A stretch of DNA of 64,000 nt from Bos javanicus (lineage: Eukaryota; Chordata; Mammalia; Artiodactyla; Bovidae): positions 738,343-802,342 of the forward strand of contig NW_026893640.1 in NCBI RefSeq assembly GCF_032452875.1. Reading direction: 5' to 3'. How positions within the stretch are numbered: the stretch's first letter is position 1; every line of letters begins with the position of its first letter. The position numbers and the translations under genes were made by a program. Below are positions 24,223 to 36,695 of this stretch, piece after piece. The notes beneath the pieces were generated by a model, which was not told the origin of the DNA, ran no database searches, and was given only the letters and a program-made list of their open reading frames with translations.

Positions 24223-24823
24223 TGCCGGGGACCAGCCCCAACTGATCCAGGGTATTCGAAGGAGAGATGGCCTAGGCGACTATTTATATGCTAATCAGAG
24301 ATGTCAAGAATAATAGTATGAGGAGAGCTCAGTAGGAAAATTCGGTGGAGAAAAGAGACTGAGTAGCTTGGTTTACGCGGAAGACCAATCAAACTTCAAG
24401 ACAAGAAGTTTGCACCACTTACGTAGGCCGCAGGCGCCCTCTCGAATAGCGAAAGGTGCCTCACCCTAGACACCTTCTCGAGTGGGTCTTAGCAGCCCAG
24501 GCATAATTAGTAAGCGTGGTGGGTTCCGCGCTCCAGATGGAGACTCAGCTGGAAGTTAAAGGGAAGAATGACAAGGAACTTTATGAATTGGAGCTGTAAG
24601 TTAACTCTTTGACAGAGAGAGCGAGATGGTGGTGGGGGACAGCCCCCAGTGAAATCAGAGGTGAGAGCACAAAGCAATACAGTAGGCAGACTCTGGTTTT
24701 TTTGGGGGGAGATGCTCGAGAATATCCGGGTGGACTCCTGAGGCTCGATCCCGCATTTGCGTATGCCGAGCCTCCTTCCTCATGACCTTTGTCCAGAGTG
24801 GAATGCCTCCCCGGCTCCCGGCA
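24223..24823 (-). mobile_element. LTR-like segment, unit 18 (class S)
   Basis: 601 bp, T7G6. Confidence 0.8.
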
Positions 24824-25634
24824 CATGATCAGTGCATGCTCAGTCACGATATCAGTGCCTGCTCAGCCACGTGATCACTGACGGCACAGTCACGTGATCA
24901 GCGCCTCTCAGTCACGTGATCACCGTATGATAAACACGTGATCAGTGAACGACCAGCCACGTGATCACTGCATGCGCAGTCAGGTGGTCAGTTCCTGATC
25001 AGCCACCTGATCAGTGCGTGCACAGTCCCCTGATCAGCGCCTGTCAGTCACTGATCACTGCCTGATAAACACGTGATCAGTGCCCGAACAGCCACGTCAT
25101 CAGTGCATGCGCAGTCACGTGATCAGTGCATGATAGCCACGTGATCAGTGCGTGCACAGTCCCATGATCAGCGCCTGTCAGTCACTGATCATTGCCTGAT
25201 AAACACGTGATCAGTGCATGATGAGCCATGTGATCAGTGCCTGATCAGCCACGTCATCAGTGCATGCGCAGTCACGTCATCAGTGCATGATAGCCACGTG
25301 ATCAGTGCATGCTCAGTCACGTGATCTGGACTTGATCAGCCACGTGATCAGTGCCTGCAGAGTCACGTGATCAGGGCCTGCTGAGCTGCGTGATTCCTGC
25401 CGGCTCATCTGCATGACAATTGCCATCTGAGCTGCGTGATTCCTGTCGGCTCATCTGCTTGACAATTGCCAGCTGAGCTGCGTGATTCCTGCCTGGTCAC
25501 GTGCTTGATTATTGCCAGTTGAGCAGCATGATTCGTCACTGCTGAGCTCCATGCTTATTGCCTGCTGATTGCGTGGTTCGTGTCTGCTCAGCTCTTTGAG
25601 TATCGCCTCCTGAGGTCCCTGTTCGGTCGCCACC
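24824..25634. repeat. 23-bp block, unit 18
   Basis: 811 bp, C form. Confidence 0.95.
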
Positions 25635-26235
25635 TGCCGGGGACCAGCCCCAACTGATCCAGGGTATTCGAAGGAGAGATGGCCTAGGCGACTATTTATA
25701 TGCTAATCAGAGATGTCAAGAATAATAGTATGAGGAGAGCTCAGTAGGAAAATTCGGTGGAGAAAAGAGACTGAGTAGCTTGGTTTACGCGGAAGACCAA
25801 TCAAACTTCAAGACAAGAAGTTTGCACCACTTACGTAGGCCGCAGGCGCCCTCTCGAATAGCGAAAGGTGCCTCACCCTAGACACCTTCTCGAGTGGGTC
25901 TTAGCAGCCCAGGCATAATTAGTAAGCGTGGTGGGTTCCGCGCTCCAGATGGAGACTCAGCTGGAAGTTAAAGGGAAGAATGACAAGGAACTTTATGAAT
26001 TGGAGCTGTAAGTTAACTCTTTGACAGAGAGAGCGAGATGGTGGTGGGGGACAGCCCCCAGTGAAATCAGAGGTGAGAGCACAAAGCAATACAGTAGGCA
26101 GACTCTGGTTTTTTTGGGGGGAGATGCTCGAGAATATCCGGGTGGACTCCTGAGGCTCGATCCCGCATTTGCGTATGCCGAGCCTCCTTCCTCATGACCT
26201 TTGTCCAGAGTGGAATGCCTCCCCGGCTCCCGGCA
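25635..26235 (-). mobile_element. LTR-like segment, unit 19 (class S)
   Basis: 601 bp, T7G6. Confidence 0.8.
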
Positions 26236-27144
26236 CATGATCAGTGCATGCTCAGTCACGATATCAGTGCCTGCTCAGCCACGTGATCACTGACGGCACA
26301 GTCACGTGATCAGCGCCTCTCAGTCACGTGATCACCGTATGATAAACACGTGATCAGTGAACGACCAGCCACGTGATCACTGCATGCGCAGTCAGGTGGT
26401 CAGTTCCTGATCAGCCACCTGATCAGTGCGTGCACAGTCCCCAGCGCCTGTCAGTCACTGATCACTGCCTGATAAACACGTGATCAGTGCCTCATCAGTG
26501 CATGCGCAGTCACGTGATCAGTGCATGATAGCCACGTGATCAGTGCGTGCACAGTCATGATCAGCGCTGTCAGTCACTGATCAGCCACGTGATCAGTGCA
26601 GCCACGTCATCAGTGCATGCGCAGTCACGTGATCAGTGCATGATAGCCACGTGATCAGTGCGTGCACAGTCCCATGATCAGCGCCTGTCAGTCACTGATC
26701 ATTGCCTGATAAACACGTGATCAGTGCATGATGAGCCATGTGATCAGTGCCTGATCAGCCACGTCATCAGTGCATGCGCAGTCACGTCATCAGTGCATGA
26801 TAGCCACGTGATCAGTGCATGCTCAGTCACGTGATCTGGACTTGATCAGCCACGTGATCAGTGCCTGCAGAGTCACGTGATCAGGGCCTGCTGAGCTGCG
26901 TGATTCCTGCCGGCTCATCTGCATGACAATTGCCATCTGAGCTGCGTGATTCCTGTCGGCTCATCTGCTTGACAATTGCCAGCTGAGCTGCGTGATTCCT
27001 GCCTGGTCACGTGCTTGATTATTGCCAGTTGAGCAGCATGATTCGTCACTGCTGAGCTCCATGCTTATTGCCTGCTGATTGCGTGGTTCGTGTCTGCTCA
27101 GCTCTTTGAGTATCGCCTCCTGAGGTCCCTGTTCGGTCGCCACC
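26236..27144. repeat. 23-bp block, unit 19, +98 bp with scrambled patch
   Basis: 909 bp. A degraded extra copy of the ~133-bp segment I block lies at about 26440-26600, with small deletions (GTCCCCAGCGCC, GTGCCTCATCAGTGC, GTCATGATCAGCGCTG). Confidence 0.93.
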
Positions 27145-27745
27145 TGCCGGGGACCAGCCCCAACTGATCCAGGGTATTCGAAGGAGAGATGGCCTAGGCG
27201 ACTATTTATATGCTAATCAGAGATGTCAAGAATAATAGTATGAGGAGAGCTCAGTAGGAAAATTCGGTGGAGAAAAGAGACTGAGTAGCTTGGTTTACGC
27301 GGAAGACCAATCAAACTTCAAGACAAGAAGTTTGCACCACTTACGTAGGCCGCAGGCGCCCTCTCGAATAGCGAAAGGTGCCTCACCCTAGACACCTTCT
27401 CGAGTGGGTCTTAGCAGCCCAGGCATAATTAGTAAGCGTGGTGGGTTCCGCGCTCCAGATGGAGACTCAGCTGGAAGTTAAAGGGAAGAATGACAAGGAA
27501 CTTTATGAATTGGAGCTGTAAGTTAACTCTTTGACAGAGAGAGCGAGATGGTGGTGGGGGACAGCCCCCAGTGAAATCAGAGGTGAGAGCACAAAGCAAT
27601 ACAGTAGGCAGACTCTGGTTTTTTTGGGGGGAGATGCTCGAGAATATCCGGGTGGACTCCTGAGGCTCGATCCCGCATTTGCGTATGCCGAGCCTCCTTC
27701 CTCATGACCTTTGTCCAGAGTGGAATGCCTCCCCGGCTCCCGGCA
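27145..27745 (-). mobile_element. LTR-like segment, unit 20 (class S)
   Basis: 601 bp, T7G6; last unit of the near-identical left domain. Confidence 0.8.
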
Positions 27746-28687
27746 CATGATCAGTGCATGCTCAGTCACGATATCAGTGCCTGCTCAGCCACGTGATCAC
27801 TGACGGCACAGTCACGTGATCAGCGCCTCTCAGTCACGTGATCACCGTATGATAAACACGTGATCAGTGAACGACCAGCCACGTGATCACTGCATGCGCA
27901 GTCAGGTGGTCAGTTCCTGATCAGCCACCTGATCAGTGCGTGCACAGTCCCCTGATCAGCGCCTGTCAGTCACTGATCACTGCCTGATAAACACGTGATC
28001 AGTGCCCGAACAGCCACGTCATCAGTGCATGCGCAGTCACGTGATCAGTGCATGATAGCCACGTGATCAGTGCGTGCACAGTCCCATGATCAGCGCCTGT
28101 CAGTCACTGATCATTGCCTGATAAACACGTGATCAGTGCAACAGCCACGTCATCAGTGCATGCGCAGACACGTGATCAGTGCATGATAGCCACGTGATCA
28201 GTGCGTGCACAGTCCCATGATCAGCGCCTGTCAGTCACTGATCATTGCCTGATAAACACGTGATCAGTGCATGATGAGCCATGTGATCAGTGCCTGATCA
28301 GCCACGTCATCAGTGCATGCGCAGTCACGTCATCAGTGCATGATAGCCACGTGATCAGTGCATGCTCAGTCACGTGATCTGGACTTGATCAGCCACGTGA
28401 TCAGTGCCTGCAGAGTCACGTGATCAGGGCCTGCTGAGCTGCGTGATTCCTGCCGGCTCATCTGCATGACAATTGCCATCTGAGCTGCGTGATTCCTGTC
28501 GGCTCATCTGCTTGACAATTGCCAGCTGAGCTGCGTGATTCCTGCCTGGTCACGTGCTTGATTATTGCCAGTTGAGCAGCATGATTCGTCACTGCTGAGC
28601 TCCATGCTTATTGCCTGCTGATTGCGTGGTTCGTGTCTGCTCAGCTCTTTGAGTATCGCCTCCTGAGGTCCCTGTTCGGTCGCCACC
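27746..28687. repeat. 23-bp block, unit 20, +131 bp duplication
   Basis: 942 bp. A clean extra copy of the block from CAGCCACGTCATCAG to CACGTGATCAGTGC sits at about 28139-28270, joined at GTGCAACAGCC, with GCAGACACG at about 28166 as a private change. Confidence 0.94.
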
Positions 28688-29287
28688 TGCCGGGGACCAG
28701 CCCCAACTGATCCAGGGTATTCGAAGGAGAGATGGCCTAGGCGACTATTTATATGCTAATCAGAGATGTCAAGAATAATAGTATGAGGAGAGCTCAGTAG
28801 GAAAATTCGGTGGAGAAAAGAGACTGAGTAGCTTGGTTTACGCGGAAGACCAATCAAACTTCAAGACAAGAAGTTTGCACCACTTACGTAGGCCGCAGGC
28901 GCCCTCTCGAATAGCGAAAGGTGCCTCACCCTAGACACCTTCTCGAGTGGGTCTTAGCAGCCCAGGCATAATTAGTAAGCGTGGTGGGTTCCGCGCTCCA
29001 GATGGAGACTCAGCTGGAAGTTAAAGGGAAGAATGACAAGGAACTTTATGAATTGGAGCTGTAAGTTAACTCTTTGACAGAGAGAGCGAGATGGTGGTGG
29101 GGGACAGCCCCCAGTGAAATCAGAGGTGAGAGCACAAAGCAATACAGTAGGCAGACTCTGGTTTTTTTGGGGGAGATGCTCGAGAATATCCGGGTGGACT
29201 CCTGAGGCTCGATCCCGCATTTGCGTATGCCGAGCCTCCTTCCTCATGACCTTTGTCCAGAGTGGAATGCCTCCCCGGCTCCCGGCA
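28688..29287 (-). mobile_element. LTR-like segment, unit 21 (class S)
   Basis: 600 bp, T7G5. The LTR still matches the left domain, but the 23-bp block that follows is class A. Confidence 0.8.
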
Positions 29288-30052
29288 CATGATCAGTGCA
29301 TGCTCAGTCACGATATCAGTGCCTGCTCAGCCACGTGATCACTGACGGCACAGTCACGTGATCAGCACCTCTCAGTCACGTGATCACCGTATGATAAACA
29401 CGTGATCATTGAACGACCAGCCACGTGATCCCTGCATGCGCAGTCAGGTGGTCAGTTCCTGATCAGCCACCTGATCAGTGCGTGCACAGTCCCCTGTTCA
29501 GCGCCTGTCAGTCACTGATCACTCCCTGATAAACACGTGATCAGTGCCCGAACAGCCACGTCATCAGTGCATGCGCAGTCACGTGATCAGTGCATGATAG
29601 CCACGTGATCCGTGCGTGCACAGTCCCATGATCAGCGCCTGTCAGTCACTGATCATTGCCTGATAAACACGTGATCAGTGCATGACGAGCCATGTGATCA
29701 GTGCCTGATCAACCACGTCATCAGTGCATGCGCAGTCACGTCATCAGTGCATGATAGCCACGTGATCAGTGCATGCTCAGACACGTGATCTGGACTTGAT
29801 CAGCCACGTGATCAGTGCCTGCAGAGTCACGTGATCAGGGCCTGCTGAGCTGCGTGATTCCTGCCGGCTCATCTGCATGACAATTGCCAGCTGAGCTGCG
29901 TGATTCCTGCCGGCTCATCTGCTTGATTATTGCCAGTTGAGCAGCATGATTCGTCACTGCTGAGCTCCATGCTTATTGCCTGCTGATTGCGTGGTTCGTG
30001 TCTGCTCAGCTCTTTGAGTATCGCCTCCTGAGGTCCCTGTTCGGTCGCCACA
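29288..30052. repeat. 23-bp block, unit 21 (class A), 46-bp contraction
   Basis: 765 bp. First block with A-class variants: AGCACCTCTC (29365), ATCATTGAACG, GATCCCTGC, CCTGTTCAGCG, ACTCCCTG, GATCCGTGCG, CATGACGAGCC, GATCAACCAC, CTCAGACACG. Segment II lacks two monomers near 29889 and has hybrid monomers. Confidence 0.94.
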
Positions 30053-30655
30053 TGCTGGGGACCAGCCCCAACTGATCCAGGGTATTCGAAGGAGGGATGG
30101 CCTAGGCGACTATTTATATGCTAATCAGAGATGTCAAGAATAATAGTATGAGGAGAGCTCAGTAGGAAAATTCGGTGGAGAAAAGAGACTGAGTAGCTTG
30201 GTTTACGCGGAAGACCAATCAAACTTCAAGACAAGAAGTTTGCACCACTTACGTAGGCCGCAGGCGCCCTCTCGAATAGCGAAAGGTGCCTCACCCTAGA
30301 CACCTTCTCGAGTGGGTCTTAGCAGCCCAGGCATAATTAGTAAGCGTGGTGGGTTCCGCTCTCCAGATGGAGACTCAGCTGGAAGTTAAAGGGAAGAATG
30401 ACAAGGAACTTTATGAATTGGAGCTGTAAGTTAACTCTTTGAGAGAGAGAGCGAGATGGTGGTGGGGGACAGCCCCCAGTGAAATGAGAGGTGAGGGCAC
30501 AAAGCAATACAGTAGGCAGACTCTGGTTTTTTTTTGGGGGGGGATGCTCGAGAATATCCGGGTGGACTCCTGAGGCTTGATCCCGCATTTGCATATGCCG
30601 AGCCTCCTTCCTCATGACCTTTGTCCAGAGTGGAATGCCTCCCCGGCTCCCGGCA
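30053..30655 (-). mobile_element. LTR-like segment, unit 22 (class B)
   Basis: 603 bp, longest LTR copy (T9G8). Left end is TGCTGGGG preceded by CACA, so the 7-bp terminal inverted repeat is broken by a C-to-T. Carries TTGAGAGAGAGAGC, GAAATGAGAGG (shared with unit 34), GCTTGATCC and GCATATGCC. Confidence 0.78.
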
Positions 30656-31596
30656 CATGATCAGTGCATGCTCAGTCACGATATCAGTGCATGCTCAGCC
30701 ACGTGATCACTGACGGCACAGTCACGTGATCAGCGCCTCTCAGTCACGTGATCACCGTATGATAAACACGTGATCAGTGAACGACCAGCCACGTGATCAC
30801 TGCATGCGCAGTCAGGTGGTCAGTTCCTGATCAGCCACCTGATCAGTGCGTGCACAGTCCCCTGATCAGCGCCTGTCAGTCACTGATCACTGCCTGATAA
30901 ACACGTGATCAGTGCCCGAACAGCCACGTCATCAGTGCATGCGCAGTCACGTGATCAGTGCATGATAGCCACGTGATCTGTGCGTGCACAGTCCCATGAT
31001 CAGCGCCAGTCACTGATCATTGCCTGATAAGCACGTGATCAGTGCCCGAACAGCCACGTCATCAGTGCATGCGCAGTCACGTGATCAGTGCATGATAGCC
31101 ACGTGATCAGTGCGTGCACAGTCCCATGATCAGCGCCTGTCAGTCACTGATCATTGCCTGATAAACACGTGATCAGTGCATGATGAGCCATGTGATCAGT
31201 GCCTGATCAGCCACGTCATCAGTGCATGCGCAGTCACGTCATCAGTGCATGATAGCCACGTGATCAGTGCATGCTCAGTCACGTGATCTGGACTTGATCA
31301 GCCACGTGATCAGTGCCTGCAGAGTCACGTGATCAGGGCCTGCTGAGCTGCGTGATTCCTGCCGGCTCATCTGCATGACAATTGCCATCTGAGCTGCGTG
31401 ATTCCTGTCGGCTCATCTGCTTGACAATTGCCAGCTGAGCTGCGTGATTCCTGCCTGCTCACGTGCTTGATTATTGCCAGTTGAGCAGCATGATTCGTCA
31501 CTGCTGAGCTCCATGCTTATTGCCTGCTGATTGCGTGGTTCGTGTCTGCTCAGCTCTTTGAGTATCGCCTCCTGAGGTCCCTGTTCGGTCGCCACC
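30656..31596. repeat. 23-bp block, unit 22 (class B), +130 bp
   Basis: 941 bp with an extra ~133-bp block; the repeat of the block begins near GATAAGCACGTG at about 31026, the G being a marker of duplicated blocks. A 4-bp loss (AGCGCCAGTCACTG) is at about 31003. Confidence 0.94.
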
Positions 31597-32198
31597 TGCC
31601 GGGGACCAGCCCCAACAGATCCAGGGTATTCGAAGGAGGGATGGCCTAGGCGACTATTTATATGCTAATCATAGATGTCAAGAATAATAGTATGAGGTGA
31701 GCTCAGTAGGAAAATTCGGTGGAGAAAAGAGACTGAGTAGCTTGGTTTACGCGGAAGACCAATCAAACTTCTAGACAAGAAGTTTGCACCACTTACGTAG
31801 GCCGCAGGCGCCCTCTCGAATAGCGAAAGGTGCCTCACCCTAGACACCTTCTCGAGTGGGTCTTAGCAGCCCAGGCATAATTAGTGAGCGTGGTGGGTTC
31901 CGGGCTCCAGATGGAGACTCAGCTGGAAGTTAAAGGGAAGAATGACAAGGAACTTTATGAATTGGAGCTGTAAGTTAACTCTTTGACAGAGAGAGCGAGA
32001 TGGTGGTGGGGGACAGCCCCCAGTGAAATCAGAGGTGAGGGCACAAAGCAATACAGTAGGCAGACTCTGGTTTTTTTGGGGGGGAGATGCTCGAGAATAT
32101 CCGGGTGGACTCCTGAGGCTCGATCCCGCATTTGCGTATGCCGAGCCTCCTTCCTCATGACCTTTGTCCAGAGTGGAATGCCTCCCCGGCTCCCGGCA
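31597..32198 (-). mobile_element. LTR-like segment, unit 23 (C/A hybrid)
   Basis: 602 bp, T7G7. The left half has class C-side variants (AATCATAGATG, ATGAGGTGAGC, TTCTAGACAAG), while the right half has class A variants (TTCCGGGCTCC) and lacks the C variants AAAGGAAG and GCCCGAG, so it looks like a conversion product. Confidence 0.78.
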
Positions 32199-33142
32199 CA
32201 TGATCAGTGCATGCTCAGTCACGGTATCAGTGCCTGCTCAGCCACGTGATCACTGACGGCACAGTCACATGATCAGCACCTCTCAGTCACGTGATCACCG
32301 TATGATAAACACGTGATCATTGAACGACCAGCCACGTGATCCCTGCATGCGCGGTCAGGTGGTCAGTTCCTGATCAGCCACCTGATCAGTGCGTGCACAG
32401 TCCCCTGTTCAGCGCCTGTCAGTCACTGATCACTCCCTGATAAACACGTGATCAGTGCCCGAACAGCCACGTCATCAGTGCATGCGCAGTCACGTGATCA
32501 GTGCATGATAGCCACGTGATCAGTGCGTGCACAGTCCCATGATCAGCGCTGTCAGTCACTGATCACTGCCTGATAAACACGTGATCAGTGCCCGAACAGC
32601 CACGTCATCAGTGCATGCGCAGTCACGTGATCAGTGCATGATAGCCACGTGATCCGTGCGTGCACAGTCCCATGATCAGCGCCTGTCAGTCACTGATCAT
32701 TGCCTGATAAACACGTGATCAGTGCATGACGAGCCATGTGATCAGTGCCTGATCAACCACGTCATCAGTGCATGCGCAGTCACGTCATCAGTGCATGATA
32801 GCCACGTGATCAGTGCATGCTCAGACACGTGATCTGGACTTGATCAGCCACGTGATCAGTGCCTGCAGAGTCACGTGATCAGGGCCTGCTGAGCTGCGTG
32901 ATTCCTGCCGGCTCATCTGCATGACAATTGCCATCTGAGCTGCGTGATTCCTGTCGGCTCATCTGCTTGACAATTGCCAGCTGAGCTGCGTGATTCCTGC
33001 CTGCTCACGTGCTTGATTATTGCCAGTTGAGCAGCATGATTCGTCACTGCTGAGCTCCATGCTTATTGCCTGCTGATTGCGTGGTTCGTGTCTGCTCAGC
33101 TCTTTGAGTATCGCCTCCTGAGGTCCCTGTTCGGTCGCCACC
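32199..33142. repeat. 23-bp block, unit 23 (class A), +133 bp
   Basis: 944 bp. A variants throughout, including CGGTATC and the rarer TCACATGATCAGCACC (also in units 40 and 41), plus an extra 133-bp block containing AGCGCTGTCAG at about 32545. Confidence 0.94.
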
Positions 33143-33744
33143 TGCCGGGGACCAGCCCCAACTGATCCAGGGTATTCGAAGGAGGGATGGCCTAGGCGAC
33201 TATTTATATGCTAATCAGAGATGTCAAGAATAATAGTATGAGGAGAGCTCAGTAGGAAAATTCGGTGGAGAAAAGAGACTGAGTAGCTTGGTTTACGCGG
33301 AAGACCAATCAAACTTCAAGACAAGAAGTTTGCACCACTTACGTAGGCCGCAGGCGCCCTCTCGAATAGCGAAAGGTGCCTCACCCTAGACACCTTCTCG
33401 AGTGGGTCTTAGCAGCCCAGGCATAATTAGTGAGCGTGGTGGGTTCCGCGCTCCAGATGGAGACTCAGCTGGAAGTTAAAGGGAAGAATGACAAGGAACT
33501 TTATGAATTGGAGCTGTAAGTTAACTCTTTGAGAGAGAGAGCGAGATGGTGGTGGGGGACAGCCCCCAGTGAAATCAGAGGTGAGGGCACAAAGCAATAC
33601 AGTAGGCAGACTCTGGTTTTTTTTGGGGGGAGATGCTCGAGAATATCCGGGTGGACTCCTGAGGCTTGATCCCGCATTTGGATATGCCGAGCCTCCTTCC
33701 TCATGACCTTTGTCCAGAGTGGAATGCCTCCCCGGCTCCCGGCA
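33143..33744 (-). mobile_element. LTR-like segment, unit 24 (class B)
   Basis: 602 bp, T8G6. B variants TTGAGAGAGAG and GGCTTGATCC, with private GGATATGCC. Confidence 0.78.
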
Positions 33745-34682
33745 CATGATCAGTGCATGCTCAGTCACGATATCAGTGCATGCTCAGCCACGTGATCACT
33801 GACGGCACAGTCACGTGATCAGCGCCTCTCAGTCACGTGATCACCGTATGATAAACACGTGATCAGTGAACGACCAGCCACGTGATCACTGCATGCGCAG
33901 TCAGGTGGTCAGTTCCTGATCAGCCACCTGATCAGTGCGTGCACAGTCCCCTGATCAGCGCCTGTCAGTCACTGATCACTGCCTGATAAACACGTGATCA
34001 GTGCCCGAACAGCCACGTCATCAGTGCATGCGCAGTCACGTGATCAGTGCATGATAGCCACGTGATCAGTGCGTGCACAGTCCATGATCAGCTGTCAGTC
34101 ACTGATCATGCCTGATACACGTGATCAGTGCCCGAACAGCCACGTCATCAGTGCATGCGCAGTCACGTGATCAGTGCATGATAGCCACGTGATCTGTGCG
34201 TGCACAGTCCCATGATCAGCGCCTGTCAGTCACTGATCATTGCCTGATAAACACGTGATCAGTGCATGATGAGCCATGTGATCAGTGCCTGATCAGCCAC
34301 GTCATCAGTGCATGCGCAGTCACGTCATCAGTGCATGATAGCCACGTGATCAGTGCATGCTCAGTCACGTGATCTGGACTTGATCAGCCACGTGATCAGT
34401 GCCTGCAGAGTCACGTGATCAGGGCCTGCTGAGCTGCGTGATTCCTGCCGGCTCATCTGCATGACAATTGCCATCTGAGCTGCGTGATTCCTGTCGGCTC
34501 ATCTGCTTGACAATTGCCAGCTGAGCTGCGTGATTCCTGCCTGGTCACGTGCTTGATTATTGCCAGTTGAGCAGCATGATTCGTCACTGCTGAGCTCCAT
34601 GCTTATTGCCTGCTGATTGCGTGGTTCGTGTCTGCTCAGCTCTTTGAGGATCGCCTCCTGAGGTCCCTGTTCGGTCGCCACC
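33745..34682. repeat. 23-bp block, unit 24 (class B), +127 bp
   Basis: 938 bp; the extra block has several small gaps at 34081-34125 (GTCCATGATCAGCTGTC, GATCATGCCTGATACACG). Also TGAGGATCGCC before the next LTR, shared with unit 39's block. Confidence 0.93.
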
Positions 34683-35284
34683 TGCCGGGGACCAGCCCCA
34701 ACTGATCCAGGGTATTCGAAGGAGGGATGGCCTAGGCGACTATTTATATGCTAATCAGAGATGTCAAGAATAATAGTATGAGGTGAGCTCAGTAGGAAAA
34801 TTCGGTGGAGAAAAGAGACTGAGTAGCTTGGTTTACGCGGAAGACAAATCAAACTTCTAGACAAGAAGTTTGCACCACTTACGTAGGCCGCAGGTGCCCT
34901 CTCGAATAGCGAAAGGTGCCTCACCCTAGACACCTTCTCGAGTGGGTCTTAGCAGCCCAGGCATAATTAGTAAGCGTGGTGGGTTCCGCGCTCCAGATGG
35001 AGACTCAGCTGGAAGTTAAAAGGAAGAATGACAAGGAAATTTATGAATTGGAGCTGTAAGTTAAATCTTTGACAGAGAGAGCGAGATGGTGGTGGGGGAC
35101 AGCCCCCAGTGAAATCAGAGGTGAGGGCACAAAGCAATACAGTAGGCAGACTCTGGTTTTTTTTGGGGGGAGATGCCCGAGAATATCCGGGTGGACTCCT
35201 GAGGCTCGATCCCGCATTTGCGTATGCCGAGCCTCCTTCCTCATGACCTTTGTCCAGAGTGGAATGCCTCCCCGGCTCCCGGCA
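34683..35284 (-). mobile_element. LTR-like segment, unit 25 (class C)
   Basis: 602 bp, T8G6. First complete class C copy. The CCAAT box is lost here: GACAAATC instead of GACCAATC at 34843-34850. Confidence 0.78.
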
Positions 35285-36094
35285 CATGATCAGTGCATGC
35301 TCAGTCACGATATCAGTGCATGCTCAGCCACGTGATCACTGACGGCACAGTCACGTGATCAGCGCCTCTCAGTCCCGTGATCACCGTATGATAAACACGT
35401 GATCAGTGAACGACCAGCCACGTGATCACTGCATGCGCAGTCAGGTGGTCAGTTCCTGATCAGCCACCTGATCAGTGCGTGCACAGTCCCCTGATCAGCC
35501 CCTGTCAGTCACTGATCACTGCCTGATAAACACGTGATCAGTGCCCGAACAGCCACGTCATCAGTGCATGCGCAGTCACGTGATCAGTGCATGATAGCCA
35601 CGTGATCAGTGCGTGCACAGTCCCATGATCAGCGCCTGTCAGTCACTGATCATTGCCTGATAAACACGTGATCAGTGCATGATGAGCCATGTGATCAGTG
35701 CCTGATCAGCCACGTCATCAGTGCATGCGCAGTCACGTCATCAGTGCATGATAGCCACGTGATCAGTGCATGCTCAGTCACGTGATCTGGACTTGATCAG
35801 CCACGTGATCAGTGCCTGCAGAATCACGTGATCAGGGCCTGCTGAGCTGCGTGATTCCTGCCGGCTCATCTGCATGACAATTGCCATCTGAGCTGCGTGA
35901 TTTTGTCGGCTCATCTGCTTGACAATTGCCAGCTGAGCTGCGTGATTCCTGCCTGCTCACTTGCTTGATTATTGCCAGTTGAGCAGCATGATTCGTCACT
36001 GCTGAGCTCCATGCTTATTGCCTGCTGATTGCGTGGTTCGTGTCTGCTCAGCTCTTTGAGTATCGCCTCCTGAGGTCCCTGTTCGGTCGCCACC
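35285..36094. repeat. 23-bp block, unit 25
   Basis: 810 bp. Has CAGTCCCGTG (loss of one E-box), AGAATCACGTG at about 35820 and a shortened GTGATTTTGTCGG in segment II; unlike other class C units it has no extra 133-bp block. Confidence 0.94.
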
Positions 36095-36695
36095 TGCCGG
36101 GGACCAGCCCCAACTGATCCAGGGTATTCGAAGGAGAGATGGCCTAGGCGACTATTTATATGCTAATCAGAGATGTCAAGAATAATAGTATGAGGAGAGC
36201 TCAGTAGGAAAATTCGGTGGAGAAAAGAGACTGAGTAGCTTGGTTTACGCGGAAGACCAATCAAACTTCAAGACAAGAAGTTTGCACCACTTACGTATGC
36301 CGCAGGCGCCCTCTCGAATAGCGAAAGGTGCCTCACCCTAGACACCTTCTCGAGTGGGTCTTAGCAGCCCAGGCATAATTAGTAAGCGTGGTGGGTTCCG
36401 CGCTCCAGATGGAGACTCAGCTGGAAGTTAAAGGGAAGAATGACAAGGAACTTTATGAATTGGAGCTGTAAGTTAACTCTTTGACAGAGAGAGCGAGATG
36501 GTGGTGGGGGACAGCCCCCAGTGAAATCAGAGGTGAGAGCACAAAGCAATACAGTAGGCAGACTCTGGTTTTTTGGGGGGGAGATGCTCGAGAATATCCG
36601 GGTGGACTCCTGAGGCTCGATCCCGCATTTGCGTATGCCGAGCCTCCTTCCTCATGACCTTTGTCCAGAGTGGAATGCCTCCCCGGATCCCGGCA
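36095..36695 (-). mobile_element. LTR-like segment, unit 26 (class S/A)
   Basis: 601 bp, T6G7. Carries ACGTATGCCGC (36293), shared only with unit 36, and GGATCCCGGCA at the right end. Confidence 0.78.

Noticed and set aside
31881..32249. Overlapping 63-113-codon frames on both strands in the LTR-like segment
   Set aside because: They overlap in several frames on both strands, fuse or split with the T/G homopolymer length, match no retroviral protein I recognise, and several begin at non-ATG codons.
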